DNA of 64,000 nucleotides from Heligmosomoides polygyrus polygyrus (lineage: Eukaryota > Nematoda > Chromadorea > Rhabditida > Heligmosomidae). Each line of letters starts with the position of its first letter. Position 1 is the stretch's first letter. The notes beneath the pieces were generated by a model. That model did not search any database. It was not told the origin of the DNA and saw only the letters and a list, made by a program, of their open reading frames with translations. The translations under genes and the position numbers were made by a program. The DNA lies in assembly GCA_947396885.1 (NCBI GenBank), contig OX377205.1, forward strand, positions 60,608,969 to 60,672,968, written 5' to 3'. Below are positions 11,065 through 22,311 of the stretch, piece after piece.

Positions 11065-11275
11065 ACCCGAAGCCGGCAAGCCTGGCGTGGCCCCCCACGC
11101 CCAGCGTAGGGGACCGGCGAAGCCGGCGACGGACATTGGCTGAGGAAGCGTTCCTAGCTAGGATGGGCTACGTTCCCAGCGTGTCCGCCCTCCCGAAGCA
11201 GGCAAAGCCGGCAAGCCTGACGTGGCCCGCACGTCCAGCATACGGCGCGGCGAAGCCGGCGACGGACGCTGGTAA
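11065..11275 (+). repeat. GC-rich minisatellite, copy A
   Basis: Two to three imperfect units of AAGCCGGCAAGCCTGGCGTG plus GCCCGCACGCCCAGCGTA. The same motif in inverse orientation forms 14855-15000. Markedly more GC-rich than its surroundings. Confidence 0.55.
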
Positions 11276-11545
11276 TGGGATAATTCGATAATTTAGTGAC
11301 ATCGACTCGCAAATGAAGAACCCGTGACAGATAGCAAATTACGCGTAGGAGTGAGGAAAATCCCTTCCTTTGGCAGCACCTCAACCCTACCTCCGAAAAT
11401 GTCCACTACTTGCAAAATAAATGACCATGTTATTCCGGTCTTCTGATTGGATTGTAAACGATGATTCAGTTATCTTCCTAAGTTCAACCCTTTTCTTCCA
11501 CAACTGTAGTTTTGTTCTGTCTTCTTTCGGTTCTCTGTTGAACGT

Positions 11546-11812
11546 GCTTCGAGATCGAGTTATTCGATTGTTCGATTTTCGAAGATGGCGAAAAATCGAG
11601 TTACTCGATTGTTCGATTTTCGAGGACGGCGAAGAGTCGAGTTATTCGATTGTTCGATTTTCGAAGACAGCGAAAAATCGAGTTATTCGATTGTTCGGTT
11701 TTCGAAGACGGCGAAAAATCGAGTTATTCGTTTGTTCGACTTTCGAAAATTTCAAAAAATCGAGTTATTCGATTGTTCGACTTTCGAAAAAAAATGTCGA
11801 AAAGCTCAACTC
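11546..11812 (+). repeat. TTATTCGATTGTTCGA tandem array
   Basis: Six imperfect units of about 47 bp, each reading roughly AAATCGAGTTATTCGATTGT then TCGATTTTCGAAGACGGCG. Another member of the short TTCGAA-like array class. The resulting open frames are not genes. Confidence 0.75.
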
Positions 11813-12271
11813 TACCGCGTACGAGCTGCACCTTGCGCCATTTTGGTCCCGCCACGAAGCCATGCGCTCGGCAAGTTGCCATACGTGGCTCCACCCACCA
11901 AAATCAATATGGGTCCGATTAATTCGCACTCAGGACACGATCAAACTGGTAGTGGACACTGACTGAGGTGAACAATACGTTGAGTGTCGAGCTGCACATT
12001 AGATGGACTACTTTCCGACGCACTCTCCAAAACTAAGGATAAGAGGAGCTCAACATTATTGAATGTTTTTTTTAAAACAAATAAGACTCGAATAAGTATG
12101 CTTCAATGCATCTGAGGGAGTTCTTCAGCGCAGAATTCCATTACAGTTCAGTGGTTATCCAACTAAGGTGGCGGGCAGAATCACAGCTGAAGGGTGGTAA
12201 ATAAAATAGTGTCTATGGTGAAAGGTTAACTCAGATGAATAGTTTGCAAACGAGTTTTTGCGCATTCTTCA

Positions 12272-12690
12272 CTACTGCCATTGGCAAATAAGCGCAACTC
12301 TTCCTTCATGCAGTTCTCTTAGGGTCATCTGGCCTATGCGCGTGGCTATGACCGCTGGAGTGCTTCTGCGCGCCTTTGGTGTGGATGATGCGGCCTCAGT
12401 GGGTGTCTCGTCCAGCTGCAGTCTGTTCCTGCCATCACTCAGAGCCACGCGACATTGGCTGGGCAATGGCTTAGAGCATCCGGCTATGTTTGTGCGAAGA
12501 TCGGGCAATCTCGTCCCTTCACCGCACGAGGCGAAGCGATCCCACCCCTGACGAGGTACGCGCGCGCAACCGCACGCGTCAAAATGAGTATCGCTGCCTT
12601 CTCCTCCATAGGCAAGACGGGCGGGTCTTGTATTTCGAACACCTCTTTAAACTGGTACGCACCCGAGGCTACCCCGTAGGAGATCATGAG
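12272..12690 (-). pseudogene. Coding-like open stretches, unrecognised
   Basis: Two overlapping minus-strand frames (12484-12687 and 12272-12508) have GC-rich third positions and hydrophilic peptides. One includes DETPTEAASSTPKARRST and MTLRELHEGRVAL. They look like a former exon or an element fragment with a frame break. No family recognised. Confidence 0.2.
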
Positions 12691-12704
12691 GGCTCAATTT
12701 ATTA

Positions 12705-12960
12705 GACATGGAATCCGAATCATGTATTTTCGGATATACGGCCGGATTTATCCGGTTTCGGATTATCCGAAATCCGGCTAGACCGAAAATGGCGATATCT
12801 TAATCATCCGAAAATCCGAGGTTTCTAAATTTTTACTCATCTGAATCATCCGAAGAACCGGGGTTTTCAAAATTGCCCTCATCTGAATCACCCGAAAATC
12901 CGGGGTTTTGAAAAACGCAATGATTCGGATCAAATCGGATAAAAATCGGTTAATAGGAGG
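12705..12960 (+). repeat. ATCCGA-rich palindromic repeat
   Basis: Four to five diverged units of about 50 bp made of TGAATCATCCGAAAATCCGG and GGTTTTCAAAATTGCCCTCA, opened by TCGGATTATCCGAAATCCGG-like palindromes. Same family as 17697-17892 and the fragment at 935-1012. Confidence 0.65.
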
Positions 12961-13040
12961 TTAGCGCGCCTTGCTGCCGAACTCTGCGCCGTTGATAATC
13001 TGACGTTTTCGCCAAGATTTTGCAATCATTTGGCGAGAAT

Positions 13041-14600
13041 TGCTTCACAAGGGAAGGGTCTGAAGCGTATGTATCTGAACGGGAAGAGCGAGTCATCCTA
13101 TTAAGTAGGAATAATCCCCACCCCTCAATTACCATAAAGATGTGCTTGTTTTCTTCCAAGTCGTTAAACCCAAGGAGTAGGGGATCCTTGAAGTTACAGT
13201 GGAATCGGTGCGTCACGAGTTCGGGGGTCTTGTATGCCCGCGATGCCTCTGAGGGCAAGCAGCTCGGAACGCAATGGGTAGTGATGATGCTCCATGGAAG
13301 GAAGGTCGTGGGTTCGATCCTCATGCACTGCTGCATTTCAGCTTTTCAACTGGTTGATTGAGATTTGAGGGATTCTGACGTCTATCATTTTCAGACGTTT
13401 TCTGCGCACTTTCCAGCTGCATGCTGTGGTACTCAACATGATGATGCATAAATATACAACACCAGTGATACACGGTACAAAGTGCATGAAGCAGAACTGG
13501 GCACAATACGGGTAGCGTAAGGCTACAGGCTCCTCACAGTTTGTTTCCCTACAGCGGCCAATGACCTCGGGTAAAACCATCCTGCTCGGATTTTCAAAGG
13601 AGACCAGGATGTGGCGTCACATGTGGTTAAAATGAGAAAGTCTGTGGATCCCGCAAATTGACCTAAACGGCATCGACAAACTCTTTCCCTCATGTCTGCC
13701 TGTCACCTGGAAATCAGAGATCTGCTGGAGGTTCTCTAAAACCTAACATCAACAATGTCGCCGATGCTCGAATGGTAATCCACCTGCTCACGCTGAAGTG
13801 TGGCCACCTTTAGACAAGGAATCTTCGAGGGAAGAAATCAAGCTGGCCGAACGGATGACCAGCATACTTAAGGACTTCGAAGCACGTCAACTTGAAGTTG
13901 ACGAAGACGAACAGCCGGAAGTGGCGGAAAAACAAGAAGAAGGTTGGGATCCGCAAGGTGAACTGATAGACGTGGAAAGGTTTCGGAGGAAAGAGTACTT
14001 CTTTAACTTCATTTCATCTAGGAGCCGACGTCATTGGTTCATGTATGGCTAGAAACTATAAGGAGCCTGTAGCTTTTACACGCTGTCCCTATTTTGACCA
14101 GTGCTTCTGTTTCATGCACGTTGTGTCTGTGTATCACTGATGTTAAACGTTTATACATTATTATGTTGAACTGCTTTCTCATTGCCTTTTGGTTAAAAAA
14201 GCGGTCAATAATAAACCAATGGCAACAAAGTTACTCTCCACGGCATACGTCGGGAAAAATTATGCAGAAAACATCTAAAATGGTATAGACGTCAGAATCC
14301 CTAAAAGCTCACTTGAAATGCAAAAATGCAGCAGCGCAGAAAAGTCGGAACCCCGACCTCCTCATGGAGCAACGTCGCTATCAACTGCGCTTCGAGCCGC
14401 TTCCCGCCAGCGACATCGCCCGAACTCGTGAGGCGCCGATTCCATTGTAAATTCAGGGGCTTCCTACTCCTTAAGTTGAACGACTTCGCCAAAAAAACAC
14501 ATTTTTATGCTAACTGAAGGGTGAGCATTCTTCCTATATGGCTCGCTCCTCCCCGCTCAGACATATGCTCCAGACACTTCCCTCGTCAGAGCTCGAGAAA
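13041..14600. mobile_element. Long-inverted-repeat element (1.56 kb)
   Basis: The left arm, about 13041-13580, recurs inverted at about 14040-14600. Paired landmarks are GCGAGTCATCC with GGCTCGCTCCTC, TTCCACTGTAA with TTCCATTGTAA, and AGTGATACACGG with its inverse near 14135. Arms are roughly 550 bp and diverged, with a 45-bp insertion in the right arm. Each arm contains a GGTTCGATCC-like box, so the arms may derive from a tRNA-related repeat. Part of the family recurs at 28394-28450. Confidence 0.6.
13798..14052 (+). CDS. ORF in the spacer of the inverted-repeat element
   Basis: 84 codons, strongly charged. The middle runs RMTSILKDFEARQLEVDEDE, then an acidic EKQEEGWDPQGELIDVERF and a basic, aromatic end RRKEYFFNFISSRSRRHW. 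The last dozen codons lie in the right arm of the inverted repeat. Composition looks like real coding DNA rather than chance, but no family is recognised. It may be an exon captured by the element or a remnant of its own gene. Confidence 0.3.
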   Translation: MWPPLDKESSREEIKLAERMTSILKDFEARQLEVDEDEQPEVAEKQEEGWDPQGELIDVERFRRKEYFFNFISSRSRRHWFMYG

Positions 14601-14854
14601 TTTCTTGCGGGACTAATTTCGTAATCGTTTCATTGTCCTTTACACGGCTACGCTGTGCATTGCCAACTCACTATTGTTATCGCGTGGGTAGTGGCTCGTT
14701 GGGGTCTTAATTCTGTTTTCTGCTTATTCTTTAGGCGCAAACTAGCTATGAGGAGGGATCCCCTTGGAAGGCAGCCAAACACGAGACATCTTTTATCTAT
14801 AACTATGTGTTCTGCTCCAGTGGTGGACTGAGCTACGCCAGTTATGGTGAATAA

Positions 14855-15000
14855 CCAGCGTCGGTCGCCGGCTCCGCCGGCGCCGACGCTGGAGTGGGCG
14901 GGCCACGCCAGGCCGGCCAGCTTCGCCGGCATCGCATCCGCGGGCCACAGCGGCTAGCCGGCTCCGCCGGCGCCGACGCTGAGTAAGGAAGCAACCCTAG
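14855..15000 (-). repeat. GC-rich minisatellite, copy B
   Basis: Units of CCGGCTCCGCCGGCGCCGAC and GGGCGGGCCACGCCAGGCCG, the inverse of the motif at 11065-11275. Short GC island in AT-richer DNA. Confidence 0.5.
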
Positions 15001-15401
15001 CGTCGAGCTCGTTGAAACGTGCACGTACTCCAGATTGATTCCTTACTTGGTACCACTCACATCCCAGTGCAGCACTCAGAAAAATGTCCTCTTCGTCTAG
15101 CGTTGGGTTCACAGCCTATTGCAGCTCATCAAGCCTAATGAAATGTCTGACATTTCTGTCCAGTCGCCGTGCTTCAAGCCACGAGGTGTGATGAATCCCA
15201 GAAATGGTGGCTTAAGACAAAAATGCTATCCTCTTCTGTACATAGTATAGTATGTGAACTGGTCAAACTACTGCTGAAAATTGACGACCCTGAGGCAAGA
15301 CTTGGTTAAAAACGTAGTCGTACCGAGCGCAGGTCCCAGCAACTTTCTTCGTTAGCCTGTCTTGGCCCACCGCTGAAAACTGGAGAACCTGGGCAGGTAG
15401 A

Positions 15402-15818
15402 AAAAGCGTAGTATCACCTGTATATGGGCGCGTGTAGCGCAGTCGGAGGAGGCGCGACTGCCGCGTGCACCCGATACCAGGTTCCTGGTTCGGATTTCCC
15501 GCCCAGGCCAACCAAGCCTTCCATCCCTCCGGGGTCGGTGAATTGGTACCAGACTTGTCTGGGAAGGATAAAGCGCTGACTTGTCCATCGGCTGGCCACC
15601 GCAAGTCATTGTATGGCCAAATACGCATTCATGTCGCCTCCACGACATCCCGTAGAAGTAGAATGCGCTGGCGCATCCCAGAAGGGATTGAGTAACGCCG
15701 TCCTTTATCCTTTATCCTTATCACCTGTATCACCTGTCGTCCCGTTGATCATCGAATTGCTCGAGCGGGTGCCAGCAGCGTCTCCATTCGTCCCTGTCGC
15801 GTGAGGAAAAGCGTAGTA
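15402..15818 (-). mobile_element. 5'-truncated RTE 3' end, split by a SINE
   Basis: Minus-strand 15721-15802 matches the 3' end of the RTE at 37919-38003 (last ORF2 codons and the TGATACAGGTGATACAGG tail). The insertion is bounded by AAAAGCGTAGTA at 15402-15413 and 15807-15818, a 12-bp target-site duplication. The SINE at 15424-15718 sits inside the tail. Target-primed reverse transcription with 5' truncation is the family's known insertion mode. Confidence 0.8.
15424..15718 (+). mobile_element. tRNA-derived SINE, copy 2
   Basis: Best-preserved copy. The head GGGCGCGTGTAGCGCAGTCGG carries an A box, and a B-box-like GGTTCGGATTTCC follows about 60 bp later. A 200-bp body then leads to the tail GTCCTTTATCCTTTATCCTTA. 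It is flanked by TATCACCTGTAT at 15412-15423 and 15719-15730, a 12-bp target-site duplication made from the RTE tail it entered. Mobilised by a partner LINE, not identified. Confidence 0.8.
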
Positions 15819-16483
15819 ACCCGAGTAAATACGTCCGCACCATTGGCCACTGATTTTGATGGAGCGTACGGTAAAAATTATATACGAGAGCCTGATGTAG
15901 TCAAGAACTGAGGAGTGGGACGGGAACTTGATTTCCGCAGTTGACGAAACACCAAGGCAGTGACTCATGCCTCCTCCTTTATATATGGTGGGATTTGCTG
16001 TCTCTGATCTTCCTTCCTCCAGTGCATCAGAGAGAAATTCAGTATCGCGTACAAAAGATCGATAATATTGATCGATATTGACTGTCTGATCAAAACTCCC
16101 AATCAGCTGTGGGGCGCTTCCGTCGGCCAACACAGTCAGGCAACTCCCACATAGATCTATCTGTATTCATAATCGGTTGCGTGTGCTTCGGCCATAAAGT
16201 TGATCTCGTCCTGATCTTAATATTTGACACAGCTCAATCTTCCAATAATTGACTCCGCTCCGTCTCACAACAGTATTATAAATTGTTGCCATAGTCAGAA
16301 GTAGTAAAAATAATTTTGTGAATAATACATAGTTCCATTAAATATTGATTCACTTGCACGCTGCTACGTTCTGCTATCGGAGTAATAAGCATCCAACTCA
16401 AATGCTACGACAGAACTGTTCACGTCGAATTGGACACTCTTCCAAGACGTTGCGAATTTTATTCGACTGATTGCAGAAGTTGA

Positions 16484-17130
16484 ACAACAAATACAACAGT
16501 GAGGAACGCATATAACCCCACTTTGGTGGTTCACATAAGTGCAATAAATAGGAAGCGTGAGTGGGCGGGAGAAACTGATGCATGCGCTCAACTCAACGAA
16601 CTTCGAGAGGGAGAATCTTACTTACAGCCCACAGCTAAGAAGCAAGCATACAGTGCAATAAAAGATGAGATCGTGCCATGTACTCCAAAGTGTACCGCAG
16701 CTTTTATTTGATTGGTAGTGTGAATGCCACTTACATGAACCACCAAAGTGGGGCTATGTGTGCTCCTCACTGTTGTATTTGTTGTTAAACCTCTGCAATC
16801 AATCGAATAAAAATGAAAACGTATTGGAAGACTGCCCAAGCGATAATAGGAGGCACGGGTGGGCGGGAGAAATAGTTGCATGGGCTCAACGAACCTCGAG
16901 TGGGAGAATCTTACTTACAGCCCACAGCTGAGAAGCAAGCTTACAGTGCAATAAAAGATGAGATCGCGCCATTCACTCCAAAAGTCCCCGCAGATTTTAT
17001 TCGATTAACAGCTTTTATTTGGTTGGGAGTGTAAATCCCACTTACAAAACCACCAAACTAGGGATCCAAGCGATAAGTAGGAAGCATGAGTGGGCGGAAG
17101 AAACGGATGCATGTGCTCAACACAACGAAC
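16484..17130 (+). repeat. Mixed direct/inverted repeat cluster
   Basis: A unit of about 130 bp (GTGGGCGGGAGAAAC to GATGAGATCGTGCCAT) occurs at 16561-16690 and 16859-16972, with a partial third copy at about 17091. A separate inverted pair, 16484-16540 and 16729-16787, shares ACAACAGTGAGGA and CCACTTTGGTGGTTCA. The motif TTTTATTTGATTGGTAGTGT links it to the MITE family at 39561, 41050 and 51081. Confidence 0.6.
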
Positions 17131-17696
17131 TTGGGATAGTATAGGAAAATCCCGAACACAGGGGAGGTAGGAAGGAATGAGCTGTGACCTCGGCCGGAGC
17201 ACACAGACGGCGAGCCGTACTCCGCAGCAACAACTGCAGCAGCACTGCAGCATACTGCAGGTCCACTAATTGAACGGTAGCGAGGACAGGAGCCTTCAAG
17301 GGGCCAGTTTGAGGCAGTAGCCGCCCAACACGTGCGCGGACAGAGCCGCGGCGCCGGCCTATTTCGCAACGCCTCACGTGTCCTCGGCAGCGGCGATTGC
17401 TCACCTCCCGGCGCTCCCCTTCTGAGAGAGAAGTCGTGCCTCAAACTTGGGTGATTAAACCATCGAGCCCACGAAGTTTACGAAGTTCCGAAGAATTACG
17501 AACAGATTAAAAGACCCTCCTCTATTATGTATGGTGGGATGGTGGGATTGGGCATTCGTTTGCCTTGCTATTACGGCACATAACCACTCAATTAAAGGTG
17601 AGGTGCTTCAAGCTGCTTTACGACTTCTATTGGTCAATGAAATAAACGCAGAGTTACTTATGTGTTCCGTTTTTAAGATGTTGCGAGCCCCTACTA
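17131..17696. other. No gene recognised
   Basis: Locally GC-rich around 17200-17430, which keeps minus-strand frames open, but there are no splice sites or motifs I can support. Confidence 0.4.
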
Positions 17697-17892
17697 TATC
17701 ACTTATCCGTTTGTATCCGAATCGGATATCCGATATCCGGCTCGGCCGAAAAAGGCGTTATCTGAACCATCCGAAGATCCGGGGTTTCTAAAATTGCCCT
17801 CATCTGAATCATCCGAAGATCCGGGTTTTGAAAAAATGGCCTATCTGAATCATCGGATTATCCGGAAAATCGGAGTCGGATCCAATATCTGC
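17697..17892 (+). repeat. ATCCGA-rich palindromic repeat
   Basis: Opens with ATCCGAATCGGATATCCGAT, then TGAACCATCCGAAGATCCGG and TTCTAAAATTGCCCTCATCT units, and ends TCGGAGTCGGATCCAATATC. Same family as 12705-12960. Confidence 0.65.
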
Positions 17893-18499
17893 AATTCATA
17901 TAGGCCTTCCAGTGGCTGCGGGCAGAACCTGAACTGATGGTGAGCATTAGAGCGTCCACTGCTATTTACGATATGTGTAGAAGAACTAAGCTCCCCATTG
18001 CAATGATTGTGCATGTTGTCAGGAAAATATGCTCATAATGAAAACAGAGACATTGCGAAAGAAACGTTATCTGTGTGACTGTACTGCTGAACGTCCAGGG
18101 ACGTCGAGCTGCTTCGTAAACTCTTCTCTGTATTGGCATGTTTATATGTACAACCGTATCACATTCATCATCGAGGACTTGTCATCTTGACCTATACATC
18201 TCCACTATTTGGCCACTGATCTTTCTAGAGTTTTCTGCCGTCGCATATAAGGGGTCTCAAAGTCCGTAGCCGCATGTCTGTTGCAGCGACCGCCCACCTC
18301 GCTTCCTACGAAGGAATCGCGAAAATGACATCCCGTCTGAATAAACTCTTTGCAGGTCGCTACACTAGAGGGACATTGCCACCTATATGGGACGTCAATA
18401 CAGCGCGCGCACGCGCTGCACTATTGCGCACGGGGCGTCGGTCAGTGTGGAGGCACTCAAGTGCAGGATTCGCCAACCACAGTGTAGCTGTTATTGTAG
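17893..18499. other. No gene recognised
   Basis: A 91-codon plus-strand frame at 18274 (MSVAATAHLASYEGIAKMTS) has no recognised similarity or paired splice sites. Nothing else is supported. Confidence 0.3.
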
Positions 18500-19996
18500 T
18501 TATGACACGTGAGGTTTACCAAGATCTCGGATTTGGTGCACATCATTAGCCCTTAGTTGTAGGGCCAAACGGGTCTGGAATGCGTGAGACTTTCTATGAA
18601 TGGAGAGATTGGGATGCAGATTATTCCACTCTGCAACTCTTCGAACAAGAAAGGTTTTCATAGCCCGTCGAGTTATGTTTTCAGGTCTTATACGGAATGT
18701 GTGGCCCTTCAATCTACCTATAGTCTGTGAGACCTCGAAGACGTCAGAAATGCTAAGATTAATCTCATTTGTTGTCAGCTTATACATTAGTGTATAGTCG
18801 ACTAGCTATCTTGCGTCTAAATTCTAGTGCTTCGGAATTAAGTCTAGACAAACGCTCGTAAGAAAGACCCAAATGACCGCATCGGCTGAAGCAGCGATAA
18901 GACCCTTTCAATTTGGCTGTTTTGCGGTGACCATATCCGTGAGCAATACTCTAATAGCGGCCTTTCACACAAGACAAATAGCCTAAAAAGCAAAGCCGTA
19001 TCTCGCATTCGGAAAGATCTGAGGACGAAGTTCGAACGCCTGAGCGCTTTCCTCACACTTTCGTGGATATATTCTTCAAAAGTTTGCAGTAGGCAATACC
19101 TAGGTCACGTATCTTGTTAACGTAGCTTAAGGTAGCACTTTGTAAGGTAAACGATACATTGGGGTGGTGAAGTCTTAAAGTCCAGACATCGGTTTTTTGA
19201 GCAGAAACCTCTAAGGACCATGCCTTCGACCATCCTACAACGGCATCTATTGAGTCTTGAACGTTCTGGTAGTGGTTGACTGTAAAAATTTTGCTGTCGG
19301 AATAAGTGCTGCGGTGGCAACCGAAAGGGAGAACACTGGGTAAGTCGTTAATAAAGATTATGAACAAAAGGGGACCCCTTTGCATAACCTAGGTAGCAGA
19401 CAGCCACATAGTTTCCTCTGTCTAATTCTCTATGCCATAACGGGATGTTGGAAATTAGTGCAGACGTAGTTGATTTCTGCTCAAGTAGCCCATGTTGTTC
19501 TTTATGAAGTAGGTGATTTCCATTTAGATAAGCGGTAATCTTTCTGCACAAAATGCGCTCCATAGCTTTGCTCAGACATTTGGGTCTGTAATTATTAACA
19601 TCGTTTTTTGGCTCTTTGCTAAGGATTCGTAGTACAAGGCCAGTTTTCCACAGTTTTGATACCTCGCCATGTAACAGAAGTCGGTTGAAAAGCATAATCA
19701 AAAGAGGGGTGAGTCCTAGAGCTGCCTTTTTCAAGAATATTTAAGGAATACTGTCAGGTGATGCGGACATTCTGCTGGGTAGCTTGCGCACAACACTGTA
19801 CACTGTTTGGCTCGTGATGTCTATCCAGTTCAATCCACTGTCGGTAAGGCATTCTAACTCTCGTATCACACTGTTGCTTGTAAACTGACCAGAAATAGTC
19901 AGCAAATAGCTTGGACTTACCATTGCCATCTCGAATGTAACCCCCATCACTGATGAGGTCTGGGATACACTTAGTCACAATCAGCTTCTTTCGGCA
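18500..19996 (-). mobile_element. CR1/jockey-type LINE relic (reverse transcriptase)
   Basis: Minus-strand pieces run in RT order. The pre-RT linker is SDGGYIRDGNGKSKLFADYF, the N-terminal RT has VSKLWKTGLVLRIL and NNYRPKCLSKAMERIL, and a finger region holds LLHKEQHGLLEQKSTTSAL. The palm is GPLLFIIFINDLPSVLP, with the FADD-type active site decayed to YSDSKIF. The thumb has WSLEVSAQKTD and PLLEYCSRIWSPQ, and the last piece is VRRVAEWNNLHPNLS. At least three frame breaks make it non-functional. The 5' part (endonuclease, ORF1) is absent. Confidence 0.8.
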
Positions 19997-20070
19997 GTAG
20001 TTAAAGAAGCGCTTTGGACTACCGCAACAAGCAATTATTTTTTTGTTTAGATATCTAGTACCTAGCTAGG

Positions 20071-20200
20071 TGCCGAAAGAAGCTGATTGTGACTAAGTGT
20101 ATCCCAGACCTCATCAGTGATGGAGGTTACATTCGAGATGGCAATGGTAAGTCCAAGCTATTTGCTGACTATTTCTGGTCAGTTTACAAGCAACAGTGTG
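20071..20200 (+). mobile_element. Inverted duplicate of the LINE linker
   Basis: A 130-bp inverse of 19867-19996 with a single mismatch by eye, separated by a 74-bp spacer. It encodes the same linker peptide on the plus strand. Likely a twin-priming 5' inversion or a later local inversion-duplication. Confidence 0.75.
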
Positions 20201-21640
20201 GCTCTACAAAATCCATAACAGGGATTTTGTACATTGTGCATCGGTGGTCAAAAATAATTTTGTCTCCGGCTTACCTAGGTAAAATATCATAATTCTTTTG
20301 ACTTCGTACTTGCATTGCACCCGAGATCTGCGGTTGGTTATGACCAACCAGCATCTTGTTTGCCTGGAACATTTTCTTGCGGTTGGTGTTGTGCTAACCT
20401 GCATTGCTGACGTCAGTTTGGAAAAAAATCTGCGTCACGCGTGGAGTGGTCTGCATCTGGTTTTGCCTTGGCCTTGGGGGCCAACTGCGGTAGTTCTCAT
20501 AACCTGCATCTTCCTCTCCATTCACCTTGGGAGCTCGTTACGGAAAATTCGAAACCACATCATCAAAACTCTCGCAGTGTATAACTAACCATCACTCACT
20601 CAAAATCCTCTTAAAAATAAAATTCTCGGAACTCGTACTGATCGTACAGGTGCAAAGTTCACACAGCTTAAGTTCACTGTTATCGCTATGCGCGATCAGC
20701 TACATCCCGCCAGCGCCTGTCCGCCCATCGTCCAGCTCACGTTTTTATTCTTCCTTTGCCTCCAGCGGAAGGAGTCCCTTTTCCTTCATCTCCTCGTACT
20801 CTACGTTTTTATGGCTAGTCCAGCTGCAGACTCGTCCGTTCCTTTTTGCACTCTTGCGGCGACGAAACAGCGCCTGATAGGATACGGTATCAAATTTTAT
20901 ATAAATGGTCCGAGCCGTGACCTTTCTCTTTATATAATTTTCTTCCGTTTCCGTTCAAGGCTTATTCATCTTATTAATGGCAGTTGTTGCTGCAAGCTAC
21001 CTGCACTGGAACCGCGGAGCTCTATCTCTCCTATCTGCGTATTACCAGCCGGTACTGTATTGCTTCATTATTATCGTTCTGATCAACCGCTCCTCGGGCC
21101 ATTGCCAGGGGCGTACCAGTACAACGAGGTTCCCGAAAGACGGTACCCGCCTGGTGGTGCGTCCGAGGGAGTAATAGATTCAAACACATTAAACTATGTG
21201 TTCAAATATGGATATTGGGAATTAACCTCTTCATTTCTTGCTTTTGGCTTTGCTGGTTCTAGTAATGGATTGATTCTTTAATGTCTTTTCCCTTATTTTC
21301 CTTTTTGGATAATTTGTGATTATTTGTCACGTATACAATATGACTCGTCCGTTTAATTAATACCATCTCAGCTTACTGTTTATTTGCTGGGAGTGACAAT
21401 TTCGGCCATGAAACCAGTTTGTATTCTTGGACTGTCCTGTTGTGAGTGTTTTGTTTTTTTCTCTCTCTATGACTCTAGAGTATTAGTACTTTCCTTCACC
21501 TCCTTCTGTTCTTTTTTGTTCTTTGCCGTTCCTCTACAATTGTATTGTATTCAGCATTCGTTTGTTCCTCTTTGCTTTCTGATTATGCAGACACTGACGT
21601 AATTGAATAAATAAATAAATTTAAGAATACTTATAGAACT
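20201..21640. other. No gene recognised; (AAAT)n end at 21605-21622
   Basis: A 197-codon plus-strand frame at 20688-21281 is hydrophobic and Leu/Ser-rich, without a recognised motif. The stretch ends in TTGAATAAATAAATAAAT, which resembles a LINE 3' tail, so part of it may be an untranslated LINE region on the plus strand. Confidence 0.35.
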
Positions 21641-21735
21641 ATGAATCCAATTTTCGTTTCAAACCAGATCTAGGAATAAGGAGAGCTACCCAATAAGGAA
21701 ATAATTCGCTGGTTTGAACACTCTTTGCGTGTACA

Positions 21736-22311
21736 TTAGAGAACGTATTTCTCGTGGAATCCGGAGCCCATATGCCACACATCAGTCGGCTCTTTCATTC
21801 TAGAACTATACCCATGATTCAATTCAGAAAGATGGGTATCGAATGATTTATCATGGTTTGATACATGGCTCCGCGCTTCCCAACACTCTTCGTACTGTTT
21901 AATCCGAAGAAAAAACTTATTCCTTGGTATGAATGTGCAACTCTCGGGCATCCTGATGCAGCAGTTTTGATCCAAAGTTCGTGGAATAATTTTCGGCGAA
22001 TTGGAAGACTGCTTTACACCGCTGATCAAGTGAGCGTTGTAGTGCACATTGTCGTGGATGAGAGAACAGAGCGATTTTTGGTGAAGACGTTTGTTTTCAC
22101 TCTTTAAATCTAATGTATAATTGGCATACAGTTTATGAAAAAAACCTAAAGCATAACATAATTTAACACTTAATAAACTTTTGGAGCATGTACACTCCCT
22201 GCTAGCGAGCTGGGCTACGTCATGGCTAAAAGTCAATTTTTTTCTGATATAATCAAAATGCTGTTTTCTAGCCAGTAAGAATTGGGTCTGGTTAGCACAC
22301 TGTTTCCACAT
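21736..22311 (-). mobile_element. Probable mariner-family transposase relic
   Basis: A single 191-codon frame. The stretch KSLCSLIHDNVHYNAHLISG resembles the mariner LHDNARPH catalytic box. The preceding CSKSLLSVKLCYALGFFHK and the following C-terminal region with RMKEPTDVWHMGSGFHEKYV resemble the fY..GI..Lp.rW....G.Y ending. The similarity is weak and no terminal repeats were found. Confidence 0.45.

Noticed and set aside
15263..15648. Minus-strand frames of 98-121 codons as a gene
   Set aside because: They lie over the SINE and its flank, and the same peptide shadow appears at the other SINE copies.
20688..21281. 197-codon frame as a gene
   Set aside because: Hydrophobic, low-information peptide with no motif or splice signals; more likely untranslated LINE or chance.
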